A model generated the notes under the pieces. That model ran no database searches. It saw nothing but the letters and a program-made list of their open reading frames with translations, and had not been told where the DNA came from. Shown in pieces: positions 43,206 through 58,000 of a stretch of 64,000 bases of DNA. The stretch covers positions 5,606,218 to 5,670,217 of the forward strand of contig CM119264.1 in NCBI GenBank assembly GCA_051294375.1, written 5' to 3'. Position 1 is the first letter of the stretch, and each line of letters begins with the position of its first letter. Both the position numbers and the translations under genes were made by a program. Source of the stretch: Paraspadella gotoi. Taxonomy: Eukaryota; Chaetognatha.

Positions 43206-44405
43206 AAGCGGCCTCTTTGTCGCCGTCAATGGTTACGTTTCTCGAGGCAGAAGGAGAAATCACCGCGCGTCGACTTTTCATGTGATTTTCAATCCTCACA
43301 CTTTTCGCTGGCTTCGCCTTATCTTTGAGTCGGCTTCTTGTGACGCTTTCACTTTCCTTATTTTCTCTTCTCTTTTATTTTCTCTGAAATCCTCTCTGTT
43401 CTCTTTCTTTTTCTCTAATCTCTTCTCTTTTATTTTCTCTGAAATCCTCTCTGTTCTCTTTCTTTTTCTCTAATCTCTTCTTTTTTCACTTCTATAATCT
43501 CTTCTCTATCCTTCTTTCTTTTCTTTCTGTCCTTCTTCTATTTTCTTCTTTCTTCTCTTCTCTCTTCTCTTTTTCTTTTCTCATCTTTAATTCGATTTTC
43601 TTGATCACAAAATCCAATTTCCATTTCAGACTTTTATCATCGCCTTTTTTCTTCGAGATATTTTTTTGGTTGTTTTTGTTTCCGTAAACTTGTATTTAAT
43701 TCACCAGATGGGAGCTCTACCGAATTCACGAAACAGTTGATGTGTGAAATCTCTGTTCAAACTAACCTGGTTGTTCACCGCAACTTTTATCTTCACCAAC
43801 TTTCAACGTCTCCTTCCTCCTCTTTTCTCATTTTCTCTCTTCTCTCTCTTTTCCTATCCTTCTTTAAGTTTATCATACTCTATCACTTTCTCTACCGATC
43901 TCAGTTGATGTAGCTTTTAGGGGCACCATGTAGCCTTAAGTTCGTTTCCTTAATACAATTCAATACAATTCAATTCTCTCTCTCTCTCTCTCGTCTCTCT
44001 CTCTCTCTCTCTCTCCTCTCTCTCTGTCTCATCTTCAGTTTCCTTCCCTTATTTTATATCACTCTTTCGTTCCCTAATCTCTTTTCTTTTCTTTCTTTAT
44101 TTCCTTACCGCCTTCTTTCTCTGCTCTCTCCCCCTGTTCTCCCTCTCTCGTCTTCTCTCTCCCCGTCACATTATCGATGGCGGCTCCTTTCATCGCGTCG
44201 CGTACACTTTGGCTAAAATCCGCTTCTTCTCTCTCTCTCTCTTACTTCTCTTTCTCTCTCCTCTCTCTCCTCTCTCTCATACTCTCTCTCTCTCATGTCT
44301 CTCATCTCTCTCTCTTCTCTCTCTCTCGTTCTCTCTCTCTCTCTCTCTTCCTCTTTGTGCTATTGTTCGTCTCGATGTTTCCGGTTTCGAATTTTTCCTA
44401 GCCTG
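43206..44405. repeat. Pyrimidine-rich DNA with a 55-bp tandem duplication and (CT)n tracts
   Basis: A 55-bp unit containing GAAATCCTCTCTGTTCTC is present twice in tandem (landmarks at 43386 and 43441). (CT)n tracts lie at 43976-44030 and 44230-44350. No gene. Confidence 0.85.
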
Positions 44406-44410
44406 TGTTT

Positions 44411-45118
44411 TTTTTTTTTAGGGCGAAACTTGCTGTAGTTTTAGTATCTGATGCAGTAGCCAACGACCTGCACTAAAACAAGAACGCAGTAATGAATTAA
44501 TTTGACGGAGTAAGCAAGACTGCTTCTGGTTTAAGAGTCAGTGGCCGTAAGGCGAGAATTCTTGACGGCTGCGAAGTACCCAATTTGGCGGATTCTTGCA
44601 ACAGACTTTTAAAGCGAAGAGTGATAAACTGATCTTGTGAGCTGCGGCAATGCTTAAGATGCTGCAATGCTTGCCGCAATCTTTAGCCGTAATTTCTTGG
44701 TCGTATAGGCTTGAAAGCTCGATCCATTTTTCAAAGGACTCGCTAGGTTTTTGTTTCATTTTTGTTCTAAATAACATATACTACATTAGGCAAGCGGAGG
44801 CAGAGGAGTGGAGAAATAGAAGAGACCACGGAGAGTAGGGAAAATCCTATGCTATGAGAAAACTGGCAATTGTGGGTTCTATCAATAAATCCGAGGACAT
44901 GAAAGGAAAGGCGGCTGGTTTATAAGCGGCGGAAGGTAAGGTAGGGTTTTGGTAAGGAGAGTAAGGTAAGAGAAAAAGAGGAATAAAAAAAAACAAATCG
45001 GGGCAATTTCTCGTTTATTTGCGCCGGAATGATTGGCGGGAATCGTGGAGGCAAAAAGGGGGTAGAGGGGGCGTGAGGAGGGGCAACCACCCTCGAGTTT
45101 ACCTGAAGGAAACGAAAG

Positions 45119-45157
<39 letters not shown>

Positions 45158-45365
45158 AAAAACCCATTTATCTTCCCGTCTTCCTTTCTGTCTTCGCTTT
45201 TTATCCCATTTCCCTCCATTTTTTTTCTCTCTCTTTTTTTGGTTACATTCTCTACGGTTTATTCATTCATTCATCTCATTCATTCATTCATTTTATTTTT
45301 TGATTTATGTATTTATTTATTTATTTATTTATTTATTATTTCTTTATTATTTCTTTACTCTCTCT
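44411..45365. repeat. First copy of a block of about 0.95 kb duplicated across a 25-N gap
   Basis: Runs from a poly-T through GCGAAACTTGCTGTAGTTT, a (GAC)n tract (45121-45158) and an (ATTT)n tract to the gap. It matches 45391-46318 along its length, with differences that are almost all single-base insertions or deletions. This is most simply explained by two overlapping contig ends joined without merging. Confidence 0.93.
44538..44777 (-). pseudogene. Possible retroelement gag-like fragment on the minus strand
   Basis: One minus-strand frame reads KMKQKPSESFEKWIELSSLY near its start and KDCGKHC further on, and an overlapping frame (44497-44679) contains QDQFITLRFKSLLQESAKLG. The arrangement loosely resembles the capsid part of Ty3/Gypsy-type gag proteins. 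The second copy of the block (45391-46318) shows the same pieces in shifting frames. The family call is tentative; it could be a chance ORF. Confidence 0.25.
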
Positions 45366-45390
45366 NNNNNNNNNNNNNNNNNNNNNNNNN
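45366..45390. other. Assembly gap (25 N)
   Basis: Fixed-size placeholder between the two copies of the duplicated block. Confidence 0.99.
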
Positions 45391-46109
45391 TTTTTTTTTT
45401 TTTTAGGCGAAACTTGCTGTAGTTTGTAGTATCTGATGCAGTAGCAACACCTGCAACTAAAACAAGAAGCAGTATGAATTATTTGACGGAGTAGCAAAGA
45501 CTGCTTCTGTTTAAAGAGTCAGCTGGCCGTAAGGCGAGATTTTTGACGCTGCCGAGTCAACCAATTTTGGCGATTCTTGCAACAACTTTTTAAAGCGAAG
45601 AGTGATCAACTGATCTTGATGAGCTGCGGCAATGCTTAAATGCTTGCAATGCTTGCCGCAATCTTAGCCGTAATTCTTGGCGTAAGGCTTGAAAGCTCGA
45701 TCCCATTTTTCAAAGGAATCGCTAGGTTTTTGTTATCATTTTTGTTCTAAATAACATAACTACATTAGGCAAGCGGAGGAGGAGGAGGTGGAGAAATAGA
45801 AGAGACACGGAGAGTAGGGAAAAATCCACTATGCTATGAGAAAACTGGCATTGTGGGTTCTATCAATAAATTACCGAGGACATGAAAGGACAAAGGCGCT
45901 GGTTATAAGCGGCGGAAGGTAAGGTAGGGTTTTGGTAAGGACGAGTAAGGTAAGAGAGAAAGAGAGGAATAAAAAAAAACAAAATGGCGGCCAATTATTC
46001 TCGTTTATTTGCGCCGAATGATTGGCGGGAATCGTGGGAGGCAAAAGGGGGGTAGAGGGGGGCGTGAGGAGGGGCGAACCACCCGTCGATTACCTGAAGG
46101 AAACGAAAG

Positions 46110-46148
<39 letters not shown>

Positions 46149-46318
46149 AAAAACCCATTTATCTTCCGTCTTCCTTTTCTGTCTTCGCTTTTTATCCATT
46201 TCCTCCATTTTTTTCTCTCTCTTTTTTTGGTTACATTCTCTACGGTTATTCATTCATTCATTCATTCATTCATTCATTTTTATTTATTTATTTATGTATT
46301 TATTTATTTATTTATTTA
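45391..46318. repeat. Second copy of the block of about 0.95 kb
   Basis: Same order of landmarks as 44411-45365: poly-T, GGCGAAACTTGCTGTAGTTT, AGCTGCGGCAATGCTTAA, AAGCGGAGGAGG, (GAC)n, then (ATTC)n and (ATTT)n up to a gap. Confidence 0.93.
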
Positions 46319-46534
46319 NNNNNNNNNNNNNNNNNNNNNNNNNNNNNNNNNNNNNNNNNNNNNNNNNNNNNNNNNNNNNNNNNNNNNNNNNNNNNNNNNN
46401 NNNNNNNNNNNNNNNNNNNNNNNNNNNNNNNNNNNNNNNNNNNNNNNNNNNNNNNNNNNNNNNNNNNNNNNNNNNNNNNNNNNNNNNNNNNNNNNNNNNN
46501 NNNNNNNNNNNNNNNNNNNNNNNNNNNNNNNNNN
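46319..46534. other. Assembly gap (216 N) in an (ATTT)n tract
   Basis: Flanked on both sides by TTTATTTATTTA, so the gap spans an (ATTT)n microsatellite. Confidence 0.99.
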
Positions 46535-48460
<1,926 letters not shown>

Positions 48461-48576
48461 ATCCCCTTCCCCAACCAAGATTCAAATCCCCTTCCCCAAC
48501 CAAGATTCAAATCCCCTTCCCCAACCAAGATTCAAATCCCCTTCCCCAACCATGATTCAAATCCCCTTCCCCAACC
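48461..48576 (+). repeat. 25-bp minisatellite, about 4.6 copies
   Basis: The unit, starting ATCCCCTTCCCC and ending AAGATTCAA, repeats at 48461, 48486, 48511 and 48536 and partly at 48561, with one substitution in the fourth copy. Confidence 0.97.
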
Positions 48577-48617
48577 CTCTTCCCTTCTCCTTCCTCTTAT
48601 GACTTTCCCGTCTCCTT

Positions 48618-48691
48618 CCCGGCGTCCCCGGCGTCCCCGGCGTCCCCGGCGTCCCCGGCGTCCCCGGCGTCCCCGGCGTCACCGGCGTCCC
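48618..48691 (+). repeat. 9-bp minisatellite (unit CCCCGGCGT), about 8 copies
   Basis: Nearly perfect 9-bp repeats. Read on the minus strand they would give a Gly-Asp-Ala run, which explains the ORF there. Confidence 0.97.
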
Positions 48692-48857
48692 CCGTCCCCG
48701 TCGTCTGTTTACCAAACAACGACGTCGTCTCTTCTCCGTTATTCCGTTTACTCTGCGTCAAGTGGCGGCGGCGGAATTTAATGTCGCCCCTAGCGGCGAT
48801 CTCTTTAAAAGAGAGGGAGGGGGGCGGTAAAAGGGGAAAGGTTATAGAGGGAGGGAA

Positions 48858-48932
<75 letters not shown>

Positions 48933-48963
48933 AATGATGATGATGATGATGACGATGATGATG
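48858..48963 (+). repeat. (GAT)n microsatellite
   Basis: About 105 bp of GAT repeat with two interruptions. The methionine or isoleucine runs in ORFs come from it. Confidence 0.98.
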
Positions 48964-49074
48964 GAGAGGTGAGGGAGAAACTGGTAAGTAAAGGAAGGTG
49001 GGGAATAATGAGGTGGGAGGCGGGAACCGCGCAGAAGAAAAATGTGTTTCATCGCTTTTTCAAGTTATTGCCTT

Positions 49075-49099
49075 NNNNNNNNNNNNNNNNNNNNNNNNN
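49075..49099. other. Assembly gap (25 N)
   Basis: Fixed-size placeholder just before the satellite block, so the left junction of the satellite is unknown. Confidence 0.99.
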
Positions 49100-52000
49100 C
49101 AATACAAAGTACTATCCTTCTCTTTAATTATTTAAGTCTCCTTCTCTCTCTAATCTCTTAATCTCTTTTAATTTTTCTAATGTAGCTATCTTCTAAATCT
49201 CACTTCTCAATAGATAAAAAGTTAAATACACCGAAAACCAACATTTTTCTCTGATAAGACTTGAAACTTTTCAACAAATACCACCCAGAAAAGTGTTTCC
49301 TTCCCAATGTATAAAAGATAATCCAAACTTAAAAAAAAACCGAACGTCTCTTTCATGTAGTACAAAGGAATAGACACCGAGTAAACGACTTTTCTCACAG
49401 TACAAACTAGAAGAGTGATGAATAAATAGTACATTTTGCTTAACAGCGGCAGACCACGTAATTTCCAAAGAGATAATACACACCTTCTTATTAACAAACG
49501 ACACTAACGCTTTAAGTTTCCAAAAATCATAAACTTAAGAGATACTGAAATAATTTTCTTACAAACGACGCGGTTTTTTTCTCTGCCTTTATCTCGGAAA
49601 ACACGAATTTTTTAAAGATAAAAAAGAAAGTAATAAATAACGTAATAAATAGCTTCTGCAAATATACTATCATCTTGATGGTTTGTTGAAATTTGAGTGA
49701 GTTAAACATGTCTCTTTAATTCAATATTTCTCACGTCACTTTTATCAATATACATATCATATATTCTTCCATCTCATATTTATTTTTATTGTCTCCTTCT
49801 CTCTCTCTCTTCTCTCTAATTTATTGCTTAGTCTTCATCTCTCACTCTCAATGTATAAACGTTATACCCAGAACTAAATCGACTATTTCTTATGTATTAT
49901 AAAGATCATGCCACCACCTTTAAAAATAAAGATAAGATTTTTTTCCAATGTAAAGATAAAACTTTAAAAAAAAACGGAAAACGTTTTTTCCAATTGTAAA
50001 AGAGTTAAGAAAACACCAATAAATATTTTAAAAGTAATAAAATGTTAAATATTTCCCGGCCAGCACTTCGATATTCCATAAGAGATATACTACTTTAAAT
50101 TAACAAAGAAAAACATGCTTTTTCCAATGTATAATAATGTGTATTATATAAAATTTTTTTCTTAAACACGGATATAAGTCCATATTTAAAGTATAAACAA
50201 AATAAAAACTTAAATACTTCTGACAAATACACATCGAGGGTTGTTACAAATTGGGTGAGGAACAGTTAATCGCTTAAATACTTTTTATCAAATTTACCTC
50301 TTTTTATTTTATGTCTCCTCTCTCTCTCTTTTTCTCTTTAATTTTAAAATGGTTAGCTTTCTCACTCTAATATATAGTATCATAAATAAACGTTTTAATA
50401 TTTATCACCAGAAAACGATCTGTTTCTCTGTATAATTAAGATATGAAACTTCTATAGATTTTTTCTCCAATGTAAAAGAAATAAAAACTTTAAAAAACGG
50501 CTAAATCGTTTTTTTCCAATGTAGAGAAATAGTTAAAATACACCGATAAACGACTTTTTTATTAAGTTATAATGAAAGTAATTAAATAATGTTAACATAT
50601 TCAACCGGCACAGATATTTCCAAAGAGATAAACTTTAAAAAACAAGCAAAAACGCTTCTCTTTCAATGAACCGAAATTGGAAAGAGAAATAATTAAATTA
50701 ATCTAAACAATTTCAAAGATGTAAGAGAGTGTACCTTCTTAATCTATAGATATTATCACCTAGAGGTTAGTTTAAAATATGGAGGTTAAGACAGTTATAT
50801 AAAATATCTTTTTATTCAAAAACAAACAATATCATCTCCTTTATTTACTTCATGTCTAATCTCCTTTTCCTCTTTAATTTTATGTAGCTTTCGATCTGTA
50901 CGTAAATATCATCTCAGCAAATTACGACTTTCCTCTTCTTCTCTGAATAAAAGATAATGATAACTTTAAAAAAAATACAGAAAAGATTTCAATTTCCATT
51001 GTAAAAAGAATTCAAAAAACAAAAAAAAAATTATACGGCTAAACGTTTTATTCCTCCAAATAGAGAAGTTAAAAAACAACGATAAAGAAGTTATTCAAAC
51101 AGTATCTTTTTACTATTGGTAATAGTAAAAAGTTGTAAATATAGAGGATACTTAAAATGACAGAGATTTATAAATATAAATTAAAGAGATGAAAGGGACT
51201 TCACCCGTTTGTTAACGCTTGTTTGCTTCAGAAAGTATTTTTCTATCATTTTTCTCATCTTTTTTTCTTTTCCTCATCGATTCTTCCTCGTATATCATCA
51301 TCCTTTCTGTCATTGTAACGCCCGGCAGCGGCCGCCACAGCCGCGCTGCCGCTGCCAGAGCCAGCGCCGCCACCAGCGAGAAAGGCGGAGGAACCAGGAG
51401 AAGACGGACGACGACGACGTACGTCACGATAATGGGAACAGAAACGAACAATCAGCTGATCGCAACGAAGCGAGAGAGAGAGAGAGAGAGAGGAGAGAGG
51501 AGAAGAGAGAGAGGAGAGAGAGAGAGCAGAGAGGAAAAGAAATGAAACGAATGAGAGGATTCTGGTCGCGAGGGGAGAGAAGGTGAGTAGAAGGGAGAGT
51601 CGGAGGCAGGAAGCGGAGTAAGTATCGAAAGAGATAACAAACTGATAAGAGAACATAGAGAAAAAGAACGAGAAAGGGGACTGATTTCGCAATAATGTAG
51701 TATAAAGAGGTAGAGAATAAAATGTTCTAAAGAGGAACAAAGGGAAAAAACAGTAAGGGAACAAGAGGAAGATCGCAGCAAAACGATAATTTTTAAAGAA
51801 AAAGAAATAAAAACTGTTAACAATAAACTAGAGATGTCGCGAGAGGAATGAGAGATACAACAATACGGAGAGAGATATAAAGAATGGGGTTGAGGAAGAT
51901 AAATAAGTAAAGAAAGTATCTTTTAATCAAATAACAAACAAATTTCCTGCTACTTTTAATTTTAATATATTCTCCTTATGCTCAACTCGGATCTTTCTCA

Positions 52001-55000
52001 TTAATATTATATGTAGCTTTCTCTACACTACTAAATAGATAAAAACGTTAAAAATACACACCAGTAAAACCGGAGCGTTTATCGTGGTACAAAAGATATG
52101 AAAAAACTGAAAATTAAGAAATAAGAGAGAGATTTTTTTATATACGCACGAAGGATAAAAAAAAAAGAAAACAATTGAAAGAGAAAAGAAGGCAAAAACG
52201 TTATTTAGTCAGATAAGAGAAGAAGTTAGAAGCGAGCCGAGAGATAGAACGACTTTCTCTAAAGTAAAAAAGGTAATAACGTTATACAAATATATGAAAT
52301 GGGAGAAAACGGAAAGAAAGAGACGACATGATTCCAAAGAGAAGACAAAAACAAAGAAGAAAATGCAGAATATTAAAAAACGAGAAAGAAAATAAACGAC
52401 TCTCAATTATATCCAGATTCTACAATTATAGCAGAATTATTAAATAACAGCTAAATAAAGATAACCACGGTAATTACGTATGTTCCAAAGAAAAAGAGAT
52501 AATTAGAGAAACGTATTAAGAACATTATTCTATACTAATTATAAAAATCGTCTGACAGATAGGACATCTTATTCGAGAGGTTGTTTAAATTGGTGGATAT
52601 ATTTTTATCTTTGTTATCAACACAAATTCACTGCTGTGCTCTTTAGTGAGTGTATCACCTATGCGTCGTCAGGCCCTTTGCCTCAGTGGTAATTGTATTA
52701 TGTGAGGATATTGATCTCATCACAGCTGAAGGATAAAACAGTAATAATGACGAGGACCAGAAAACTGACTGTTTGCGTCTGAGTGAAAAGATAATGAAAA
52801 CTTCACAAAATAGACAGAAAAATTTTTTTCAATAGTAAATATGAAATAAAACTTTAAAAAAAATCTGCAAACGTTTTCCATAAAAAAAAAATAATAAATA
52901 AATAGACAAACAGCCCTCAATCAAACCGACTTTTCATCAATCAGAGAGTAATTACAAGATATAATAAATATGACAATACAAGCGGCAGACGATATTTCCA
53001 AAAAGGAGTAACGAAACAGTTAACACAAACAAGAAAAACCAGACCTTCGACTCCAATAAGTAAAACAGAACCAGATACAAAGAAGTCTAACAGACATCTC
53101 GGAAAACAGAATATTTTTAGAAAACCAGAAATTCAAACGTTAATCTAGTCCTGCAAATATACATATCCAGAGGTGTTATAACAATTCTCCGGGTGATGCG
53201 ATCAGTTATCTTTAAACTATCTCCTTTTATCAAAACAATCTACAAATTTGTCCTTTCTTTTATTCTTATTGTCCCTTCTCCTCTCTCCTTTTCTCTTCTA
53301 ATTATGTATCTTCTCTCAGTTCACTCTCTAATCCAAGACTCTAAAGAGTTAAATATGGACCGACATTATACTGATCTATTATATCGATAATCAATACACG
53401 ATTTAATAACAGAAACGATTTTTGCCAATGTAATATTACAATAAAGAAGTTTACGAGAAAAAACGGCCAAGAAAGTTACATAATACGGTTAAAAAAATAA
53501 CGCGCCAACCGTTCGGGCGCTTTTTTCCATGTTATACAGATAGAGGTTCCCAGAAACACCGCACAGGGGTATTAAGTGATAAACGAGAGAGAGTAAACCG
53601 GTTACAGAGTATACAACGCGAGACGCCGAGTACTTCAACCAGCGAAGAGAACACACTATTATAAAACAAAGACCAAACACTTGTTTCTCAGACTGTCACT
53701 ATTTCTAAAGGCGTACCCACGCCCAGATAAACTGATAAATTGAGTATCAAAGAAAAGAAATAATACGAGAGCGTTTAAGAGCGATAGTCTGCAAATAAAA
53801 CAACACATTTGAAGCGTTGTCAAAATTGGGGTTGAGGACAATTATTAATTATTATTCAAAACAATACTAATTTTCCTCTCTTTTTATTTTTTGTAGTGCG
53901 CGACCCTGTCTCTCTAGCTTATCTTTTCTCTTCTCACACCTCTTATGTAGCCATCTTTTCTCTCTCCACTCGCAAAATGACATAAAGCGAATTATTAATA
54001 TCACCAGAAAACGAACTGGTTTTCTTCTATACAACAAGATATGAATCATTGGTACGGAAAGGAACAAAAAAACGTGGAGGTTAAATGTAAAGAAATAAAA
54101 ACTTAAACAAAAAACCGGCAAACGTTTTTCCAATGTAATAAAGAGTGTTAAATATAAACTACGATACCAAGACTTTCTGCGAAGTAAAAGTGATAAAGCG
54201 TAAATACACCCAATCGTGACGCGGGACGAGACATACATTTCCAACAGAAGATAACTAACCCTGTCTAAATACAAGAGAGATTGGTTACAATGTAAGTGAG
54301 ATAAAATTCTAAAACACCGGGAGAAACCGATTATTTTCAAGAAGAGAAGAAATAAAGAACAGTAAATACTGAAATGTGCGGCAAGACGAGGTGATGAACG
54401 GAGTGCTATTCGAAGTTAATGTATAAGTCGGTTTGATGGGACAGTTTAATGTTTAGAGAATTAGAATTATATCAAAACAACGAAATAATCGACAAATAAA
54501 AAAGTGAAAATTCTTTTAACTGAATTATTTATGTGTTCAACCCTTTCTCTCTGCTGAGTCTTTTATTCTGCGTTGACAAATCTCATTTATGCGTATTGCC
54601 CTTGTCTAATTTTCACTCTGCGACACAGAGAGAAAACAGAACGTCAGAGAGCTCGAGGCGCAGGATAAAATTTAATCTGTTTACTTTTCTGTCTTGCGAT
54701 GGCTACAGACCTAGCATATGTTGAATAACTTTAACAAGAACCACGAGAAGGTGGAGAGGGTATATTGGATGAATCATTATAAAAACTGTTAATAATAAAT
54801 AAACCGAGAGCAATCAGTATATGGTCTATACACAATATATGAGTATAATGAATAAGTATAAAACACAGACTAAGAGTCAAGACTTTTTAAAGTAAAAAGT
54901 AAAAATCGTCTAATGTATCATCGCCCCGCACGACGACCATTTATCCATAGAGAAGACTATATCACATTAAAAATCAAAGACAAACTCACTTTCGCAAATG

Positions 55001-58000
55001 TAATAAACATAACTTTTTGACAGAATATTACCAAATGAACACACTAGATAATAAAAACGATGTATCAAATGTACTTCCTGCAAATATGACACATTATGTC
55101 GTAAGATCTGGTTAAAAATCCCGGTGAGGACAGTTATGTAACACTATCTTGAGCGAGACACCACAGACCGACGCCGACCGACCGCACGAGCGGGGGATTT
55201 TGAGATTATTTCATGATCTTCTCTCTGCGCGCGTTATCTCTCCTTTAAATTTGTAGAGTTTCCTCTCAAAGGATACAAAACGAGGGACGACCAAAACGAC
55301 CTTTTTCTCTGTAAAAGATATGAAAGAGAACTCGAAAATAACAGAAAACGAATTTATTTCAAGAGTAAAAGAAACTCAAGAGAGACTTTAAAAAAACGGC
55401 AAACGCTTTTTTCCAAGTAGTCAACAGAGAGAGATATTAAAAAACCGAACCACACTGATAAACGATCTTTTCTAAAGTAAAAAGGATAAAAACGTTAACA
55501 CTCACGAGAGCGCAGACGATATTCCCGAAAGAGATAACAACTTAAAACAAAGAAAAACGCTTTCTTCCCAGAGAACCAGAGAATAAAAAATTGATCTAAA
55601 ACACCGGAAAAACGATAATTTTCAAAGAAAAAAGAAATAAAAACGCTTAAATACTCTTCTGAAAATAACATCTCGAGGTTGTTAAATTGGGTGAGCGACA
55701 GTTATTAAATTCTTGTTTCAAAAGCAAACAAATTTCACTCTTTTATTTTTATGTCTTCCTTCTCTCTCTCTTTCCTCTTTAATTTTATTGTCCTAGCTCC
55801 TAATTCACTCGTCAAAAAGAAATAAAAACGTTAAAATACAACCAGAAAACGACTTTTCTCGCTAAAAAGATATGAAACTTTAAAAAATAACGAAAACGAT
55901 TTTTCTTTCCGAATGTAAAAAGAAATAAAAACTTTTTAAAAAAACGGCAAAGTTTTTTCCAATGTAAAAAATAATAAAAAAAACACCGATAAACGACTTA
56001 TTCTAGAGTTAAAAAAGTATACAAAGACGTTAAAACCTACAGAGCGGCAGACAATAAATTTCCAAAAGAGATAACAACTTTACAAAAACAAAGAAAAACC
56101 GCTTTTTCACAATGTAAAAAGAAGAAAAAATTTCTAAAAACACCCGGAAAACGATATTTTCAAAAGAAAAAAGAAATAAAAACGCTCTAAATATTCTTCT
56201 GAGCCAAATAACATATCGGGTTGTTAAAATTGGTGAGGAACAGTTATTAAATATCTTTTTATCAAACAAACAGTTTCCTCTTCTTTATTTTTATGTCTCC
56301 TTCTCTCTCTCTTTCTCTTTAATTGTTGTAGTTTCTCTCAGTCTCAATAGATAAAAAAACGTTAAATACACCAGAAAACGACTTTTTCTCTGTAAAAAAA
56401 TAATGAAAAACTTTAATAAAATATACAGAAAACCGATTTTTTCCAATGTAAAAAGAAATAAAAACTTAAGAGAAAAAACGGGAAACCGTTCCTTTCCAAT
56501 GTAAAAAGAGTTAAAAAAGCGGAACCGATAAACGACCTTTCAAAAGTAAAAAAAGTAATAAAAACGTTAATACACCGGCAGACGGACATTTTCCAAAAAA
56601 GATAACAACTTTAAAAAACAAAGAAAAACGCTTTTTTTCCAATGTAAAAGAGATAAAAAATTTCTAAAACACCGGAAACGATATTTTTCAAAGAAAAAAG
56701 AAATAAAACGTTAAATACTTCGCAAAATAACATCGTCGAGGTTGTTTATAAAAATTGGGGTGAGGACAGTTATTTAATATCTTTTTATCAAACAAACAAA
56801 TTTCCTCTCCTTTAATTTTTATGTCTCCCGTCTCTCATCATCTTTCTCTTTAATTTTAATGTAGCTTTTCTCTCACTCTCAAAGATAAAACGTTAAATAC
56901 ACTCACCAACAACGACTTTTTCTCTGTAAAAGAGAATATGAAAACTTTAAAAAAATAACAGAAAAAGAATTTTTTTTCAATGTAAAAAAGAAATAAAAAC
57001 TTTTAAAAAAACGCGCAAACGTTTTTTCCAATGTAAAAAAATATAAAACACCCGATAAACGACTTTTTCTAAAAGTAAAGAAGTAATAAAAACGTTAAAT
57101 ACACGAACCGGCAGACGATATTCTCCAAAGAGATAAAACTTTAAAAAACAAAGAAAAAAAACGCTTTTCCAATGTAAAAAGAGATAACACAAATTGTCTA
57201 AAACACACGGCAAACGGAAATATTTTCAAAGAAAAAAGAAATAAAAAGTTCAAATACTTCCTGCAAATAACGATCATCGAGTTGTTAAAGAGATTGGGGG
57301 AGGACAGTTATTAAATATCTTTTATCAACAAAAAGCAAACCACAAGTCTCTCTTTTATTTTTATGCTCCCCTCTCTCGCACTCTTTTCTCTTAAATTTTA
57401 TGTTAGCTTCTGCTCACAACTCCCGTCAAAACATAAAAGCGACTCTAAATGAATACAACCAGAAAACGCTTTTTTCTCTGTAAAAAAGATATGAACACAC
57501 TTTGAGAGAAGTAACGCGAAGCGAAACCGAATCTCTTTGATCAATGTCACACACACAGAAGAGAAAAACCTCGATTAACCAGAGACCGAAAACGAGACCC
57601 CGACCACACAATGTAAAAAAGAGAGAAAAAAAACACCCTGAATAAACGCAGCGAATTTCTCCTACACAGTAAAAGAGTGACACAAAGAGAACACTACAGA
57701 ACGACGGCAGACGATTTTCCACAAGAGACACGGAACGTAGCGATTTAACAGGAGATACCAACAGCGAAACAACGCTCTCGGCTCACCACATTGAATAATA
57801 AAGACGATAACATAAATAGTTGCATATATACCCACGTATCACTCTTTGTAAGACGATTATTATCTATATATGTAGAATATATAGTATATATTAAATAAAC
57901 GATTAAAAATTATCCCGCAATGATCAAACCATACATAACGAGAGAGAAAATATAAGAGAAATAAGATGAGAGTACAGTTTAGTAAAGATAGACATTATAT

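Noticed and set aside
48461-48691. Possible regulatory array from minisatellites
   Set aside because: Ordinary tandem duplication of 25-bp and 9-bp units with no associated gene.
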